Assembly: GCA_003162425.1 (NCBI GenBank)
Contig: PMOK01000240.1
Coordinates: forward strand, 1-42,292
Length of the DNA stretch: 42,292 nucleotides
Reading direction: 5' to 3'
From: Bryobacterales bacterium
GTDB lineage: Bacteria; Acidobacteriota; Terriglobia; Bryobacterales; Bryobacteraceae
Below, one piece after another: positions 16,275 through 23,217 of this stretch. The notes below the pieces were generated by a model. That model was given only the letters and a program-made list of their open reading frames with translations, searched no databases and was not told where the DNA came from. The translations under genes and the position numbers were made by a program. How positions within the stretch are numbered: position 1 is the stretch's first letter; every line of letters begins with the position of its first letter.

Positions 16275-16368
16275 TTCCTCGGTTCATCGGTTCTTCGGTT
16301 CTACGGTTCGAAACCTCCAACTGAAGAACTGAAGAACTGAAGAACTGAAGAACCGAGGAACTGAAGAA
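16275..16368. repeat. 9-base array with inverted repeat before the PP2C gene
   Basis: The left part has cggttc-type units (TTCCTCGGTTC, CATCGGTTC, TTCGGTTCTACGG). The right part has exact 9-base units aactgaaga repeated three to four times, then a variant gaaccgaggaa. TTCCTCGGTTC (16275-16285) and GAACCGAGGAA (16350-16360) are perfect 11-base inverted repeats, so the whole can fold back on itself. The array ends 6 bases before the ATG at 16375 and leaves no normal Shine-Dalgarno; AAGAAT lies 5 bases before that ATG. Confidence 0.7.
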
Positions 16369-16374
16369 TCGCGC

Positions 16375-17130
16375 ATGCGCATCCGCCCTGGCATTGAATT
16401 AGCGAATCTCACTGATGTCGGTTGTCACCGCGCTGAGAACGAAGATTACTATTGTTACGCCGAGCCGGAGGACGACCTGGACTTTCAAAAGAAGGGCCGA
16501 TTGGCGGTGGTGGCGGACGGGATGGGCGGGCACGAAGGTGGCAAGCTGGCCAGCACCCTCGCGGTGGAGGCCGTGCGCGACGGATATTTGAATGACTCGG
16601 AGGGCGATCCAAGCCAGGCGCTCCGAACGGCGTTTCAAGATGCACATGCTGCGATTCAGGAACATGCGCGCCAGCATTCGGAGCTTCGAGGGATGGGCAC
16701 CACCTGCACGGCTGCAATCATCCTCGACGGCCAGCTTCATTACGGTCATGTGGGCGACAGCCGTTTGTATCTGATTCGCGGCTACAACATCTCGCGACTC
16801 ACCCGGGACCATTCTCAGGTGGCGCGCCTGGTTCAGGACGGATTGATCACGCCGGAAGAGGCTTCCGTGCACCCGCATCGCAACGTGCTTACCGCTGCCA
16901 TGGGCGTGGAGCCGGCTGCTGCCGATTTCTCCGAAACACCACTTCCGCTCGAGCCCGGCGATATTTTGTTGATGGCGACCGACGGTCTGCACGGCCTGGT
17001 GACCGATCAGGAGTTGCTGGCCACCGCGGCTGCGCTCGATCCCGCGGAAGGCTGCAAAGAGTTGGTCCGTATGGCAAAAGAGCGGGGCGGTTTTGATAAC
17101 ATAACGTTACAGATTCTGAAGATCATGTAA
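16375..17130 (+). CDS. PP2C-family Ser/Thr protein phosphatase (PstP/Stp1-like)
   Basis: 251 residues, a soluble one-domain PPM phosphatase of the usual size. The metal-binding and catalytic motifs are present: ENEDYY (21-26; Glu where many have Gln), VADGMGGHEGG (Asp48), GMGTTCTAAII, HVGDSRLYLI, LTRDHSQV, ATDGLHGLV (Asp203) and GGFDNITL (Asp241). It should dephosphorylate Ser/Thr residues on the kinase and the FHA proteins encoded either side. There is no TM helix, unlike mycobacterial PstP. The ATG at 16375 follows directly on the 9-base array and lacks a convincing Shine-Dalgarno. Confidence 0.93.
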   Translation: MRIRPGIELANLTDVGCHRAENEDYYCYAEPEDDLDFQKKGRLAVVADGMGGHEGGKLASTLAVEAVRDGYLNDSEGDPSQALRTAFQDAHAAIQEHARQHSELRGMGTTCTAAIILDGQLHYGHVGDSRLYLIRGYNISRLTRDHSQVARLVQDGLITPEEASVHPHRNVLTAAMGVEPAAADFSETPLPLEPGDILLMATDGLHGLVTDQELLATAAALDPAEGCKELVRMAKERGGFDNITLQILKIM

Positions 17131-17133
17131 AAC

Positions 17134-17220
17134 GTTTCTCGTTTCTCGTTTCTCGTTGGGCGCGGTGGAGCTAACCAGAAGCTAGGAACCGGAAACCACG
17201 AACCAGGAACCAGGAACCAG
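17134..17220. repeat. GTTTCTC and GAACCAG arrays before the kinase gene
   Basis: 17134-17157 is three GTTTCTC units plus gtt. 17200-17220 is three exact GAACCAG units, preceded by degenerate ones (gctaggaaccggaaaccac). Together they fill most of the 102-base gap between phosphatase and kinase. The kinase ATG at 17233 has no clear Shine-Dalgarno. Confidence 0.75.
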
Positions 17221-17232
17221 CAACCTCAGCCC

Positions 17233-18897
17233 ATGACCGGAACACAGATCGGTAATTACAGAATTCTGGAAAAACTCGGTGAAGGCGGCATGGGTGTGGT
17301 CTACAAAGGTGTCGACATCAACCTGGACCGCACTGTCGCCATCAAGGCGCTCAACACCGAGCTCACTGGAAATCCGGAATTGGAACAGCGCTTTCGTGCC
17401 GAAGCCAAGGCGCAAGCGAACCTGAATCACACCAACCTCGCCACGCTTTACGCGCTGCTCATTGAAGACGGGCGTCCCTGGATGGTGATGGAGTTCATCG
17501 AAGGCGAGACGTTTGAGCAAATGGTGCAGCGCCGCGGGCCGATCCCCGGTACCGAAGCCGTTCCGCTATTCCGGCAGGCGTTGTTAGGCGTGGGCTATGC
17601 CCACCGCATGGGTATTGTGCATCGCGACATCAAGCCCAGCAACATCATGGTGAACAAGCAGGGAATCGTCAAGGTGATGGACTTTGGCATTGCCAAGGTC
17701 ATGGGCACGCGGGGCATGACCAAAACCGGAACGCAGATGGGCACGGCGTTTTATATGTCCCCCGAGCAAGTATTGAATCGGGGCGCAGACATTCGGTCGG
17801 ATGTTTATTCGTTGGGCGTGACGCTGTACGAAATGCTCACCGCCAATGTGCCATTCAACGGCGATAGCGACTATCAGGTGATGACGGATCACGTGAACGC
17901 CCCGCCGCCGTTGCCGACGAAATTCTATCCTTATATCCCGCTAGGTCTCCAGAACGCCGTGCTGAAGGCGCTCGAAAAAAAACCGGAGGCTCGCTTTCAG
18001 ACCGTGGAGGAATTCGGGACGGCTCTGGAACAGCCGGACACGTTCAACGTAACTCCACCGCAAGTTGCTCCCTCACCTCGCGGTGCGACCGTGGTGGAAA
18101 GCGCGGCTTCACGGGCCCCCGCGAGCGTTGCGTCTGTTGTGGCCACAGGCGCCACCGCCGCTCCGGCTACTGCGGCTATTGTGACCGGTCCGGCTGATGC
18201 CACCGGCCCAAACGTTCCGGCGAAAGCATCTTTCTGGACCCCCGAGCGCAAGATCGCCGGCGGTAGCGTCGCAATCATACTGGCGCTCATCGGAATCTGG
18301 GCGGCGCTTCGGCCCAACGTGAAGAATACGGGCCTTCCTTCTGCGCCTGTCACGGTAACTCCGACCCAAGTCACGCCGCAACCGTCGGATAACCAGTTGC
18401 CTCCGCCTCCATCGAATCCGGTTGCCCCGAACAAGACGACTCAGAATAAATCGGCCCCGAACAATAGCCAGGCAGACAACGGCATTCCTGCGCTTCCGCC
18501 CGTTCAGCCTGAAACTCCGCGCGTAAGCAAGCCTGTCCCCGCGCAACCTTCGTTCGTTAGGGTCCCGGCCGGAACCATGGTCACCATCCGTCTACTCGGT
18601 GCGATCGATTCCAGGCGGGACCGCACGGGCCAAAGGTTCGAGGCACTCGTGGACCTGCCCGTCGTGATCGGTGGACGTACGATGATCCCTCAAGGGGCCG
18701 GCGCGCGCGTGGTCTTGACCAACTTCGTATCTCAAGTGCGACTCGAATTGGTTTCTATATCGGCCAACGGCATCAACCACATTCTGCGTAGCAATATTTT
18801 TGAGAAACAAGGCATCATCCGCGGCAAGCCCGCCCCCTTTGTGATCGTCCCCCCGGACACCAGGATCCGATTCACGCTGCAAACGCCCATCACTTAG
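17233..18897 (+). CDS. Membrane Ser/Thr protein kinase with TrbI-like C-terminal domain
   Basis: 554 residues. A Hanks-type kinase domain spans about 8-268: GEGGMG (16-21), catalytic Lys38 in VAIKAL, HRDIKPSN (130-137), DFG (150-152), activation-loop threonines in TKTGTQMGT (163-171) and SPEQ. A Pro/Ala/Thr-rich linker follows, a TM helix at about 341-358, a second Pro/Asn-rich linker, then an extracytoplasmic domain (440-554) with VPAGTMVTIRLLGAIDS, GQRFEALVDLPVVIGG and MIPQGAGARVVLT. That domain resembles the VirB10/TrbI-like beta domain attached to many Acidobacteria proteins and is not a PASTA sensor. The kinase is therefore likely to sense an envelope signal by an unknown route. It sits in a cassette with the PP2C phosphatase and both FHA proteins. 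Confidence 0.93.
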   Translation: MTGTQIGNYRILEKLGEGGMGVVYKGVDINLDRTVAIKALNTELTGNPELEQRFRAEAKAQANLNHTNLATLYALLIEDGRPWMVMEFIEGETFEQMVQRRGPIPGTEAVPLFRQALLGVGYAHRMGIVHRDIKPSNIMVNKQGIVKVMDFGIAKVMGTRGMTKTGTQMGTAFYMSPEQVLNRGADIRSDVYSLGVTLYEMLTANVPFNGDSDYQVMTDHVNAPPPLPTKFYPYIPLGLQNAVLKALEKKPEARFQTVEEFGTALEQPDTFNVTPPQVAPSPRGATVVESAASRAPASVASVVATGATAAPATAAIVTGPADATGPNVPAKASFWTPERKIAGGSVAIILALIGIWAALRPNVKNTGLPSAPVTVTPTQVTPQPSDNQLPPPPSNPVAPNKTTQNKSAPNNSQADNGIPALPPVQPETPRVSKPVPAQPSFVRVPAGTMVTIRLLGAIDSRRDRTGQRFEALVDLPVVIGGRTMIPQGAGARVVLTNFVSQVRLELVSISANGINHILRSNIFEKQGIIRGKPAPFVIVPPDTRIRFTLQTPIT

Positions 18898-18899
18898 AC

Positions 18900-19673
18900 G
18901 TGTACTCGATTCGTCTACTATTCGCCGCGCTCTTCGCCGCCCTTCCCCCAGCGTACGCCGCCACGCTCACACCGCAAACAGCCGCTGCCTTTGATCGTTA
19001 CATCGAACTGACTGAGGCCAGAATGAAAGCGGATCGCTCGCCGGACGCCTGGAAAGCTAAGGCTCACGGCAACAATATCCGCATCGAACCCAGCCACACG
19101 CTCGATAACGGAAAGAAGATCGATGTTCCGGACGGAATGATCCAGCATTGGGTGGGAACCATGTTTATCGCAGGCGCCGCGATCCCTCAAGTGAAGGCCG
19201 TGCTGCAGGATTATGAGAACTACAAACACATCTACAACCCTGAAGTAATCGAGTCCAAACTAATATCGCATCAAGGCGATGAGTACGACATCTTCCTGCG
19301 CCTCTACAAAAAGCAAGTGCTGACCGTGGTGTTGAATTCCAATTATCACGTCCGCTACGGCCTGCTGGACCCGCGGCGCATGTACGTGATTTCGCACTCC
19401 ACGCGAATCGCTGAAGTGAAAGACACCGCCCGTCCGGCCGCTGGTGAGGAAAAAGTGGGCGACGATACCGGTTTTCTCTGGCGCCTGAATTCATACTGGC
19501 GTTTCGAGCAAGCGGATGGTGGAGTTTACGCCGAATGCGAAGCTATTTCCCTATCGCGCGATGTCCCGCCGTTACTGGGCTGGATGATAAAGGGATTTCT
19601 CGAAAAATTTCCGAAGGAATCCATGCAAAATACTCTGCGCGGCACCAAAGCGGCGGTGTTAGCGAAGCGCTAA
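18900..19673 (+). CDS. Secreted START/SRPBCC-like protein
   Basis: 257 residues. A signal peptide (MYSIRLLFAALFAALPPAYA) is followed by a START-like lipid-binding fold, judged from QHWVGTMFIAGAAIPQVKAVLQDY, YKHIYNPEVIESKLIS, YDIFLRLYKKQVLTVVLNS and a final helix MIKGFLEKFPKESMQNTL typical of SRPBCC proteins. It probably binds a hydrophobic ligand in the periplasm. The GTG start lies 2 bases after the kinase stop, so it is co-transcribed and translationally linked to the signalling cassette. Its 3' end overlaps the convergent murB stop by 4 bases. Confidence 0.75.
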   Translation: MYSIRLLFAALFAALPPAYAATLTPQTAAAFDRYIELTEARMKADRSPDAWKAKAHGNNIRIEPSHTLDNGKKIDVPDGMIQHWVGTMFIAGAAIPQVKAVLQDYENYKHIYNPEVIESKLISHQGDEYDIFLRLYKKQVLTVVLNSNYHVRYGLLDPRRMYVISHSTRIAEVKDTARPAAGEEKVGDDTGFLWRLNSYWRFEQADGGVYAECEAISLSRDVPPLLGWMIKGFLEKFPKESMQNTLRGTKAAVLAKR

Positions 19674-20638
19674 CCAAATCCCACATACTGGACTTCTTCT
19701 TCCAGTGTCAATCCGAAACGGTTTTGGACGCGCGACTTCAAATCGGCGATGATTTCGCACAACTCGCGCGCCGTACCCTGACTCTCGTTGTAGATCAGGT
19801 TGGCGTGATACTCCGCCACGCGAATGCCGCCGTTTCGGATTCCCTTGGCGCCCACTTGCTCCAGAAAATATGCGGAAGGCACCTTCCCTTCCCGGATTAC
19901 ACGCTCCGGCACCTGCCGTTGCACGGCTTCCGGAAGCTCCGCCAGGATCAGGTTCTTAAATATGCTGCCGGCGCACTTCATGGTGGCGGGATATTTTTCG
20001 AGGCGGACCTTCAGAATGCCGTCCGCGGTCCTCTGAAGCTCATCAGCGGACGCAGGCGCCAGTTCGAGCTCGGTCGAAAAAATAATCCAGCCCTTGCGCC
20101 GCTTGAAAATGCTCTCGCGATAATGAAACTCGCAGTCTGCGTTGCCGAACACGCGAATCGTGGCCCCATCGAAGAATCGAAGTTGGCGGACGCGTTCATT
20201 GATGGAGTGCCCATAGGCACCCGCGTTGCCGTATATCGCTGCGCCTATGGAACCCGGGATTCCCGTCATGGTCTCGAGGCCCTGTAGACCGTGGCTGATC
20301 GTATAATCCACCAACGTTTGAAGTTCCGCGCCCGCGTCTGCACGCACCATGCGGCCGTCACTCGATATGCCGCCGGATGTGAACCTCAGCACGATTCCCC
20401 GAAATCCAGCATCAGAGACGATAAGATTCGTACCGCCGCCGATCACCGCAAACTCAGCGCCGCTTGCGCGCACAATGATCAGAGCCATCATAAAGCTCGG
20501 CTCAAAAGGCGTCTCAACATACAAATCAGCCGGGCCGCCGATTCCGAATCGCGTGTAGCGGCTCAACCAAACGTGCTCGGAAATCGTTAAATTAGGAATC
20601 TGGGCAAGACGCTGAAGTGTCGCCTGCTGGACGGGCAT
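19670..20638 (-). CDS. murB: UDP-N-acetylmuramate dehydrogenase
   Basis: 322 residues. The flavoenzyme reduces UDP-GlcNAc-enolpyruvate to UDP-MurNAc in peptidoglycan synthesis. Landmarks are the FAD-binding RFGIGGPADLYVETP, FAVIGGGTNLIVSDAGFRG and GLETMTGIPGSIGAAIYGNAGAYG is split as IPGSIG and NAGAYG; the catalytic CAGSIFKN gives the Ser; the C-terminal KGIRNGGIRVAEYHANLIYN carries the Glu/His-type end. Start ATG 20638 (MPVQQATLQRL) was chosen because the upstream in-frame extension is basic and non-conserved and runs through the tandem-hairpin element at 20657-20704. The gene stands alone, away from a mur cluster. Confidence 0.93.
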   Translation of the reverse strand: MPVQQATLQRLAQIPNLTISEHVWLSRYTRFGIGGPADLYVETPFEPSFMMALIIVRASGAEFAVIGGGTNLIVSDAGFRGIVLRFTSGGISSDGRMVRADAGAELQTLVDYTISHGLQGLETMTGIPGSIGAAIYGNAGAYGHSINERVRQLRFFDGATIRVFGNADCEFHYRESIFKRRKGWIIFSTELELAPASADELQRTADGILKVRLEKYPATMKCAGSIFKNLILAELPEAVQRQVPERVIREGKVPSAYFLEQVGAKGIRNGGIRVAEYHANLIYNESQGTARELCEIIADLKSRVQNRFGLTLEEEVQYVGFG

Positions 20639-20656
20639 CTTTTCAAATGGTAGCAA

Positions 20657-20704
20657 CGCACGCCTGCGGCTTGCGATCTTCGTAGCGTAAGCCTCCGGCT
20701 TGCG
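20657..20704. repeat. Tandem-hairpin element between murB and DUF2461
   Basis: Two units, CGCACGCC-tgc-GGCTTGCG (20657-20675) and CGTAAGCC-tcc-GGCTTGCG (20686-20704), each a stem of about 8 bp, lie 10 bases apart. The AAGCC-nnn-GGCTT core is the same as in the element at 27750-27793. It occupies the divergent promoter region of murB and the DUF2461 gene. Confidence 0.7.
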
Positions 20705-20726
20705 ATTTCTTAAAAGGAGCAACTTC

Positions 20727-21428
20727 GTGTCATCTGGGTTTGCCGGCTTCCCGCCGGAAATGGTCCAATTCTTCCGAGGGCTGAAGCGCAACAACCGCCG
20801 CGATTGGTTCCAGCCGCGCAAGCACCTCTATGAGCAGCACGTGAAAGAACCGATGCTGGAGCTGGTGACGGCGCTGAACGGTGAGCTGAGGAAGTTCGCG
20901 CCCCAGTGCGTCACCGAACCGAAGAAAGCCGTGTTTCGAATCTATCGGGACACGCGGTTTAGCGCCGACAAGACGCCGTATAAGACGCATGTCGCGGCAT
21001 CTTTCTTTCGGCGCGAAGGAGGCGGCTTCTACTTCAGCGTGTCACTCGATCAGGTTGAAGTCGCCGGCGGCATCTATCGTCCCAGCCCGGAAACCATGTA
21101 CCTGGTCCGCACGCACATCGCGGAGAATTACAAAGAGCTTCGCCAAATTCTCGCCAACAAGAAAAGCCGGAAGCTGGTAGGCGATCTTCAAGGCGATGAG
21201 CTGACGCGCGCCCCCAAGGGTTTCGATCCCCAGCATCCCGCGCTCGATCTCATCAAGAAGAAGGATTGGATACTCGACGTATCGCTGGATCTGTCCTTGG
21301 CAACCACTCCCAAGCTCTACGGCGAGATCCTGGGTCGGTTCCGCGCCACCGCCCCGTTGATCGAATACCTGAATCGTCCTCTGGCCGGCCGCAAGCCGCC
21401 CAGGGAGCCGATGGAAGCTCATTTGTGA
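20727..21428 (+). CDS. DUF2461 / TIGR02453-family protein
   Basis: 233 residues, full family length. Conserved features include FPPEMVQFFRGLKRNNRRDWF, VFRIYRDTRFSADKTPYKTHVAASF is read across 70-95, FYFSVSLDQVEVAGGIY, and a DPQHPALDLIKKKDWIL C-terminal segment. The function of the family is unknown. The GTG at 20727 was chosen because AAGGAG lies 7 bases upstream; a TTG at 20700 is weaker. The last 87 codons (21168-21428) are duplicated at 23220-23480, so this copy's 3' end may have been supplied by the inserted island. Confidence 0.88.
   Translation: MSSGFAGFPPEMVQFFRGLKRNNRRDWFQPRKHLYEQHVKEPMLELVTALNGELRKFAPQCVTEPKKAVFRIYRDTRFSADKTPYKTHVAASFFRREGGGFYFSVSLDQVEVAGGIYRPSPETMYLVRTHIAENYKELRQILANKKSRKLVGDLQGDELTRAPKGFDPQHPALDLIKKKDWILDVSLDLSLATTPKLYGEILGRFRATAPLIEYLNRPLAGRKPPREPMEAHL
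21166..21428 (+). repeat. Direct repeat, left copy: 3' end of the DUF2461 gene
   Basis: This stretch is repeated at 23218-23480. I count 16 base differences in 261, 8 silent and 8 changing an amino acid, with both copies open to the same TGA. The first 25 bases are identical, which is where a site-specific crossover could have occurred. The bases just left of the two copies differ apart from a shared aagaaaagc nearby. Confidence 0.9.
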
Positions 21429-21466
21429 CGAGGAAGACGAGTACCTGAACGAGTCCGACTACCGAT

Positions 21467-21634
21467 TCAATCACTGGCTAGACGCGAGAAGCTGTTGGCG
21501 GGTACGGCGGGCAGTCTGGCGATAACGGCTGGAATCCTGCACTCCGAAATTACCGCGCGCCTTCTGACGAGACCTCTTTTGACGATGCCTTTTATCTTAA
21601 TCACAGCTTCGAACTGTTCCTGGTCAACCTTCAT
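21467..21634 (-). CDS. Small ORF, 55 residues, unknown
   Basis: It begins MKVDQEQFEAVIKIKG and continues basic (IVKRGLVRRRAVISE). The ATG at 21634 has GGAG 10 bases upstream (GGAGAAGCAAAGGA), a reasonable ribosome site. The upstream region carries the 21674-21691 palindrome, so it could be controlled by the same regulator as the divergent toxin-antitoxin genes. I do not recognise it. The acidic/amphipathic start and basic tail could be a frameshifted or degraded small regulator. Confidence 0.4.
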   Translation of the reverse strand: MKVDQEQFEAVIKIKGIVKRGLVRRRAVISECRIPAVIARLPAVPANSFSRLASD

Positions 21635-21673
21635 TCCTTTGCTTCTCCAGTCACAGATATGGTAGCGTAGTAC

Positions 21674-21691
21674 TGTGATTTATATATCACA
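21674..21691. promoter_or_regulatory. Palindromic operator TGTGA-N8-TCACA, copy 1
   Basis: TGTGAttTATAtaTCACA is a perfect inverted repeat (6-base arms with an AT-only centre), 40 bases upstream of the small minus-strand ORF. The same TGTGA-N8-TCACA pattern recurs at 21868-21885 before the toxin gene, so one DNA-binding protein, plausibly the antitoxin, may bind both. The 8-base gap differs from the 6-base gap of a CRP site. Confidence 0.55.
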
Positions 21692-21770
21692 ACCGTGGAG
21701 CTGGGCATAGGTAAGCCCGGCGGTCTTATAAACCGTTAAATTGTTAGGGGTTTTGCTGGTTCGACTGACC

Positions 21771-21806
21771 TGCGTATGGTTACCATCTCTCACGAAACCA
21801 TACGCA
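21771..21806. repeat. Perfect 11-base inverted repeat in the island
   Basis: TGCGTATGGTT and AACCATACGCA pair perfectly around a 14-base loop. The right arm is followed by tgttaagcttttaagaacc. It could be an RNA hairpin (terminator of a short transcript), an operator or an end of a small element. Confidence 0.55.
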
Positions 21807-21833
21807 TGTTAAGCTTTTAAGAACCTTTCCAAC

Positions 21834-21887
21834 TTGAAACTCGTCTATAGGAGGTGGTAGGATCGCTTGTGACCTAAAGATCACAAG
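21834..21887 (+). promoter_or_regulatory. Promoter and operator of the toxin-antitoxin operon
   Basis: TTGAAA (21834-21839), an 18-base spacer and TAGGAT (21858-21863) form a -35/-10 pair. The expected start point near 21870 falls inside the perfect palindrome CTTGTGA-N8-TCACAAG (21866-21887). A repressor bound there would block initiation, the usual logic of autoregulated toxin-antitoxin operons. Confidence 0.55.
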
Positions 21888-21907
21888 GTGGGCTACCGAA
21901 GAGATGT

Positions 21908-22231
21908 GTGGATGCAAAACCACGGATACTTCGCTTCTACCGGACGGAGAACAACACGGAACCATGCAACGACTGGCTTACGGGATTACGCGACAAGGAA
22001 GGGCGGGCGACCATCCGTACAAGGCTCAACCGAGTCCAGAATGGAAACCTATCAAACTGTAGATCTGTGGGAGACGGCGTCCACGAGTTGAAGATCGATT
22101 TTGGTCCTGGATACCGCGTTTATTTTGCTGCTGATGGAGACTCGATAATTTTGCTGTACGGAGGCGATAAGAGTACTCAAGTTCGTGACATCGTGAAAGC
22201 AAAAGAGTATTGGAGCGATTACAATGCCTAA
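21908..22231 (+). CDS. RelE/HigB-type toxin (addiction module killer protein)
   Basis: 107 residues. The second half, DGVHELKIDFGPGYRVYFAA followed by LLYGGDKSTQVRDIVKAKEYW, is the hallmark of the phage-derived Gp49-like/HigB killer family (PF05973), ribosome-dependent mRNA interferases. Length and motifs look intact. The start is GTG 21908 with a weak GAAGAG a few bases upstream; in-frame ATG codons are absent and nearby ATGs are in other frames. The stop overlaps the antitoxin ATG by 8 bases. Toxin-first order is typical of HigBA-type modules. Confidence 0.88.
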   Translation: MDAKPRILRFYRTENNTEPCNDWLTGLRDKEGRATIRTRLNRVQNGNLSNCRSVGDGVHELKIDFGPGYRVYFAADGDSIILLYGGDKSTQVRDIVKAKEYWSDYNA

Positions 22232-22808
22232 ACGAACCACAGATTACCGGAGTCTGCTTCTCGAAGATCTTAAAGATCCGGAGGAAGCGGCGCAATACCT
22301 GACCGCAGCACTACGTGACTCAGAAGAAATGTTCCTACTTGCTTTGCGCGATGTAGCAGAGGCACACCAGATGGCGAATGTAGCGGGTAAAGTGGGCGTA
22401 AGCCGAGAGAGCCTCTATCGAATGCTCGCCCGCTCAGGCAACCCCACCTATCACAATTTCTTTGGAATCTTAAAAGCCTTGGATGTCGCATTTGATAGGA
22501 TCCAGGTGCGTGGCGCTGTCCAGGCTCAACCACCTCCAAGCCCGCACCGCCGCCGCTCGCGCCGGGGAAATCCTGATGTCAAGATTCGTTCTACCGGTTA
22601 CAACACGCAATCTCCCGACGAGAGCAGCGCGATCCTTCCTGTATTCGGAGGCGGTCCTGTTAACGAGGTGAATGCTTCTCTGTCGGAATTCTATCCCAAT
22701 GCTGGCGGACTTTTCCAAGCTAACTTCATCGGAACCGGCAGCCTTAACCCCTCGTCCAGCAGGGAAGGCATGCAGCAAGTTGGACAGCAGCAATCCGCAG
22801 CAGCGTAA
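22224..22808 (+). CDS. HigA-type antitoxin with a long extra C-terminal tail
   Basis: 194 residues. The first ~100 match the probable addiction module antitoxin family: LEDLKDPEEAAQYLTAALRD, a helix-turn-helix in MANVAGKVGVSRESLYRML, then SGNPTYHNFFGILKALDV. Family members normally end about there. Here a further ~95 residues follow: a basic Pro/Arg stretch (PPPSPHRRRSRRGNPD), then a Ser/Asn/Gly/Gln-rich tail with no recognisable domain. It should neutralise the toxin and repress the operon through the palindrome at 21866-21887. The ATG overlaps the toxin stop, so translation is coupled. The tail could be a read-in from a fused downstream gene or carry a separate function. Confidence 0.85.
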   Translation: MPKRTTDYRSLLLEDLKDPEEAAQYLTAALRDSEEMFLLALRDVAEAHQMANVAGKVGVSRESLYRMLARSGNPTYHNFFGILKALDVAFDRIQVRGAVQAQPPPSPHRRRSRRGNPDVKIRSTGYNTQSPDESSAILPVFGGGPVNEVNASLSEFYPNAGGLFQANFIGTGSLNPSSSREGMQQVGQQQSAAA

Positions 22809-22827
22809 AACAGAAAGAGCTTCTTTA

Positions 22828-23214
22828 ATGGCTGAAAAACAAAAAGAGTTGGTAGATCGCACCCCAAAAGCGGTCCAATCTACCGATTTCGCATCGGTCT
22901 ACGCGAACTTTACTAAGTTTGAGAATACCCCGTGGGATCACAAGATCTCCTTCGGAGAAATCATCGAGCAGAACCCGGAAGGGGGCACCGTAGAATACCA
23001 CACTGCGGTTACGATGTCATGGCCATCGGTCAAGGTAATGGCGTTCTACTTAGCTCTCAATATTGCTTTCTACGAACACGAACACGGAGCTATCCAAATT
23101 CCAAAGGCCACACTCCAGCCCGACATCCAACACCTCGCAGATAAACCACTTCAGATTGAGCAGTTGATCTCCGAAGCAACAAAGATCAGGAAAATAGGGG
23201 CAAAGAAAAGCTAG
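22828..23214 (+). CDS. DUF3467-like protein
   Basis: 128 residues starting MAEKQKELVDRTPKAVQSTD. The core, YANFTKFENTPWDHKISFGE followed by YHTAVTMSWPSVKVMAFYLA, resembles DUF3467, small proteins of unknown function. ATG 22828 was chosen because it lies 19 bases after the antitoxin stop with AAAGAG before it; the frame is open upstream but within the antitoxin gene. It is third in the toxin-antitoxin operon. The stop is 4 bases before the second DUF2461 fragment, so the gene reaches the right edge of the island. Confidence 0.7.
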   Translation: MAEKQKELVDRTPKAVQSTDFASVYANFTKFENTPWDHKISFGEIIEQNPEGGTVEYHTAVTMSWPSVKVMAFYLALNIAFYEHEHGAIQIPKATLQPDIQHLADKPLQIEQLISEATKIRKIGAKKS

Positions 23215-23217
23215 GGG

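Larger units (their letters stand above)
21429..21907. other. Non-coding stretch of the island with several palindromes
   Basis: Apart from the 55-codon minus-strand ORF at 21467-21634 I see no gene here. The stretch holds two copies of TGTGA-N8-TCACA, an 11-base inverted repeat (21771-21806), a promoter for the toxin gene, and a half-site pair TCACAG...CTGTGA at 21651-21678. It is probably a regulatory region for the divergent transcription units and may encode a structured RNA. Confidence 0.5.

Noticed and set aside
16275..16368. Possible CRISPR array
   Set aside because: The units are 9 bases, back-to-back and without spacers. It is a simple tandem repeat.
21674..21691. CRP-type cAMP receptor site
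   Set aside because: The arms match, but the gap between TGTGA and TCACA is 8 bases instead of 6, and the same spacing recurs at the toxin operator, so a local regulator is more likely.
21888..22091. 67-codon ORF overlapping the toxin start
   Set aside because: Other frame of the toxin gene; the toxin frame has conserved family residues to its end.
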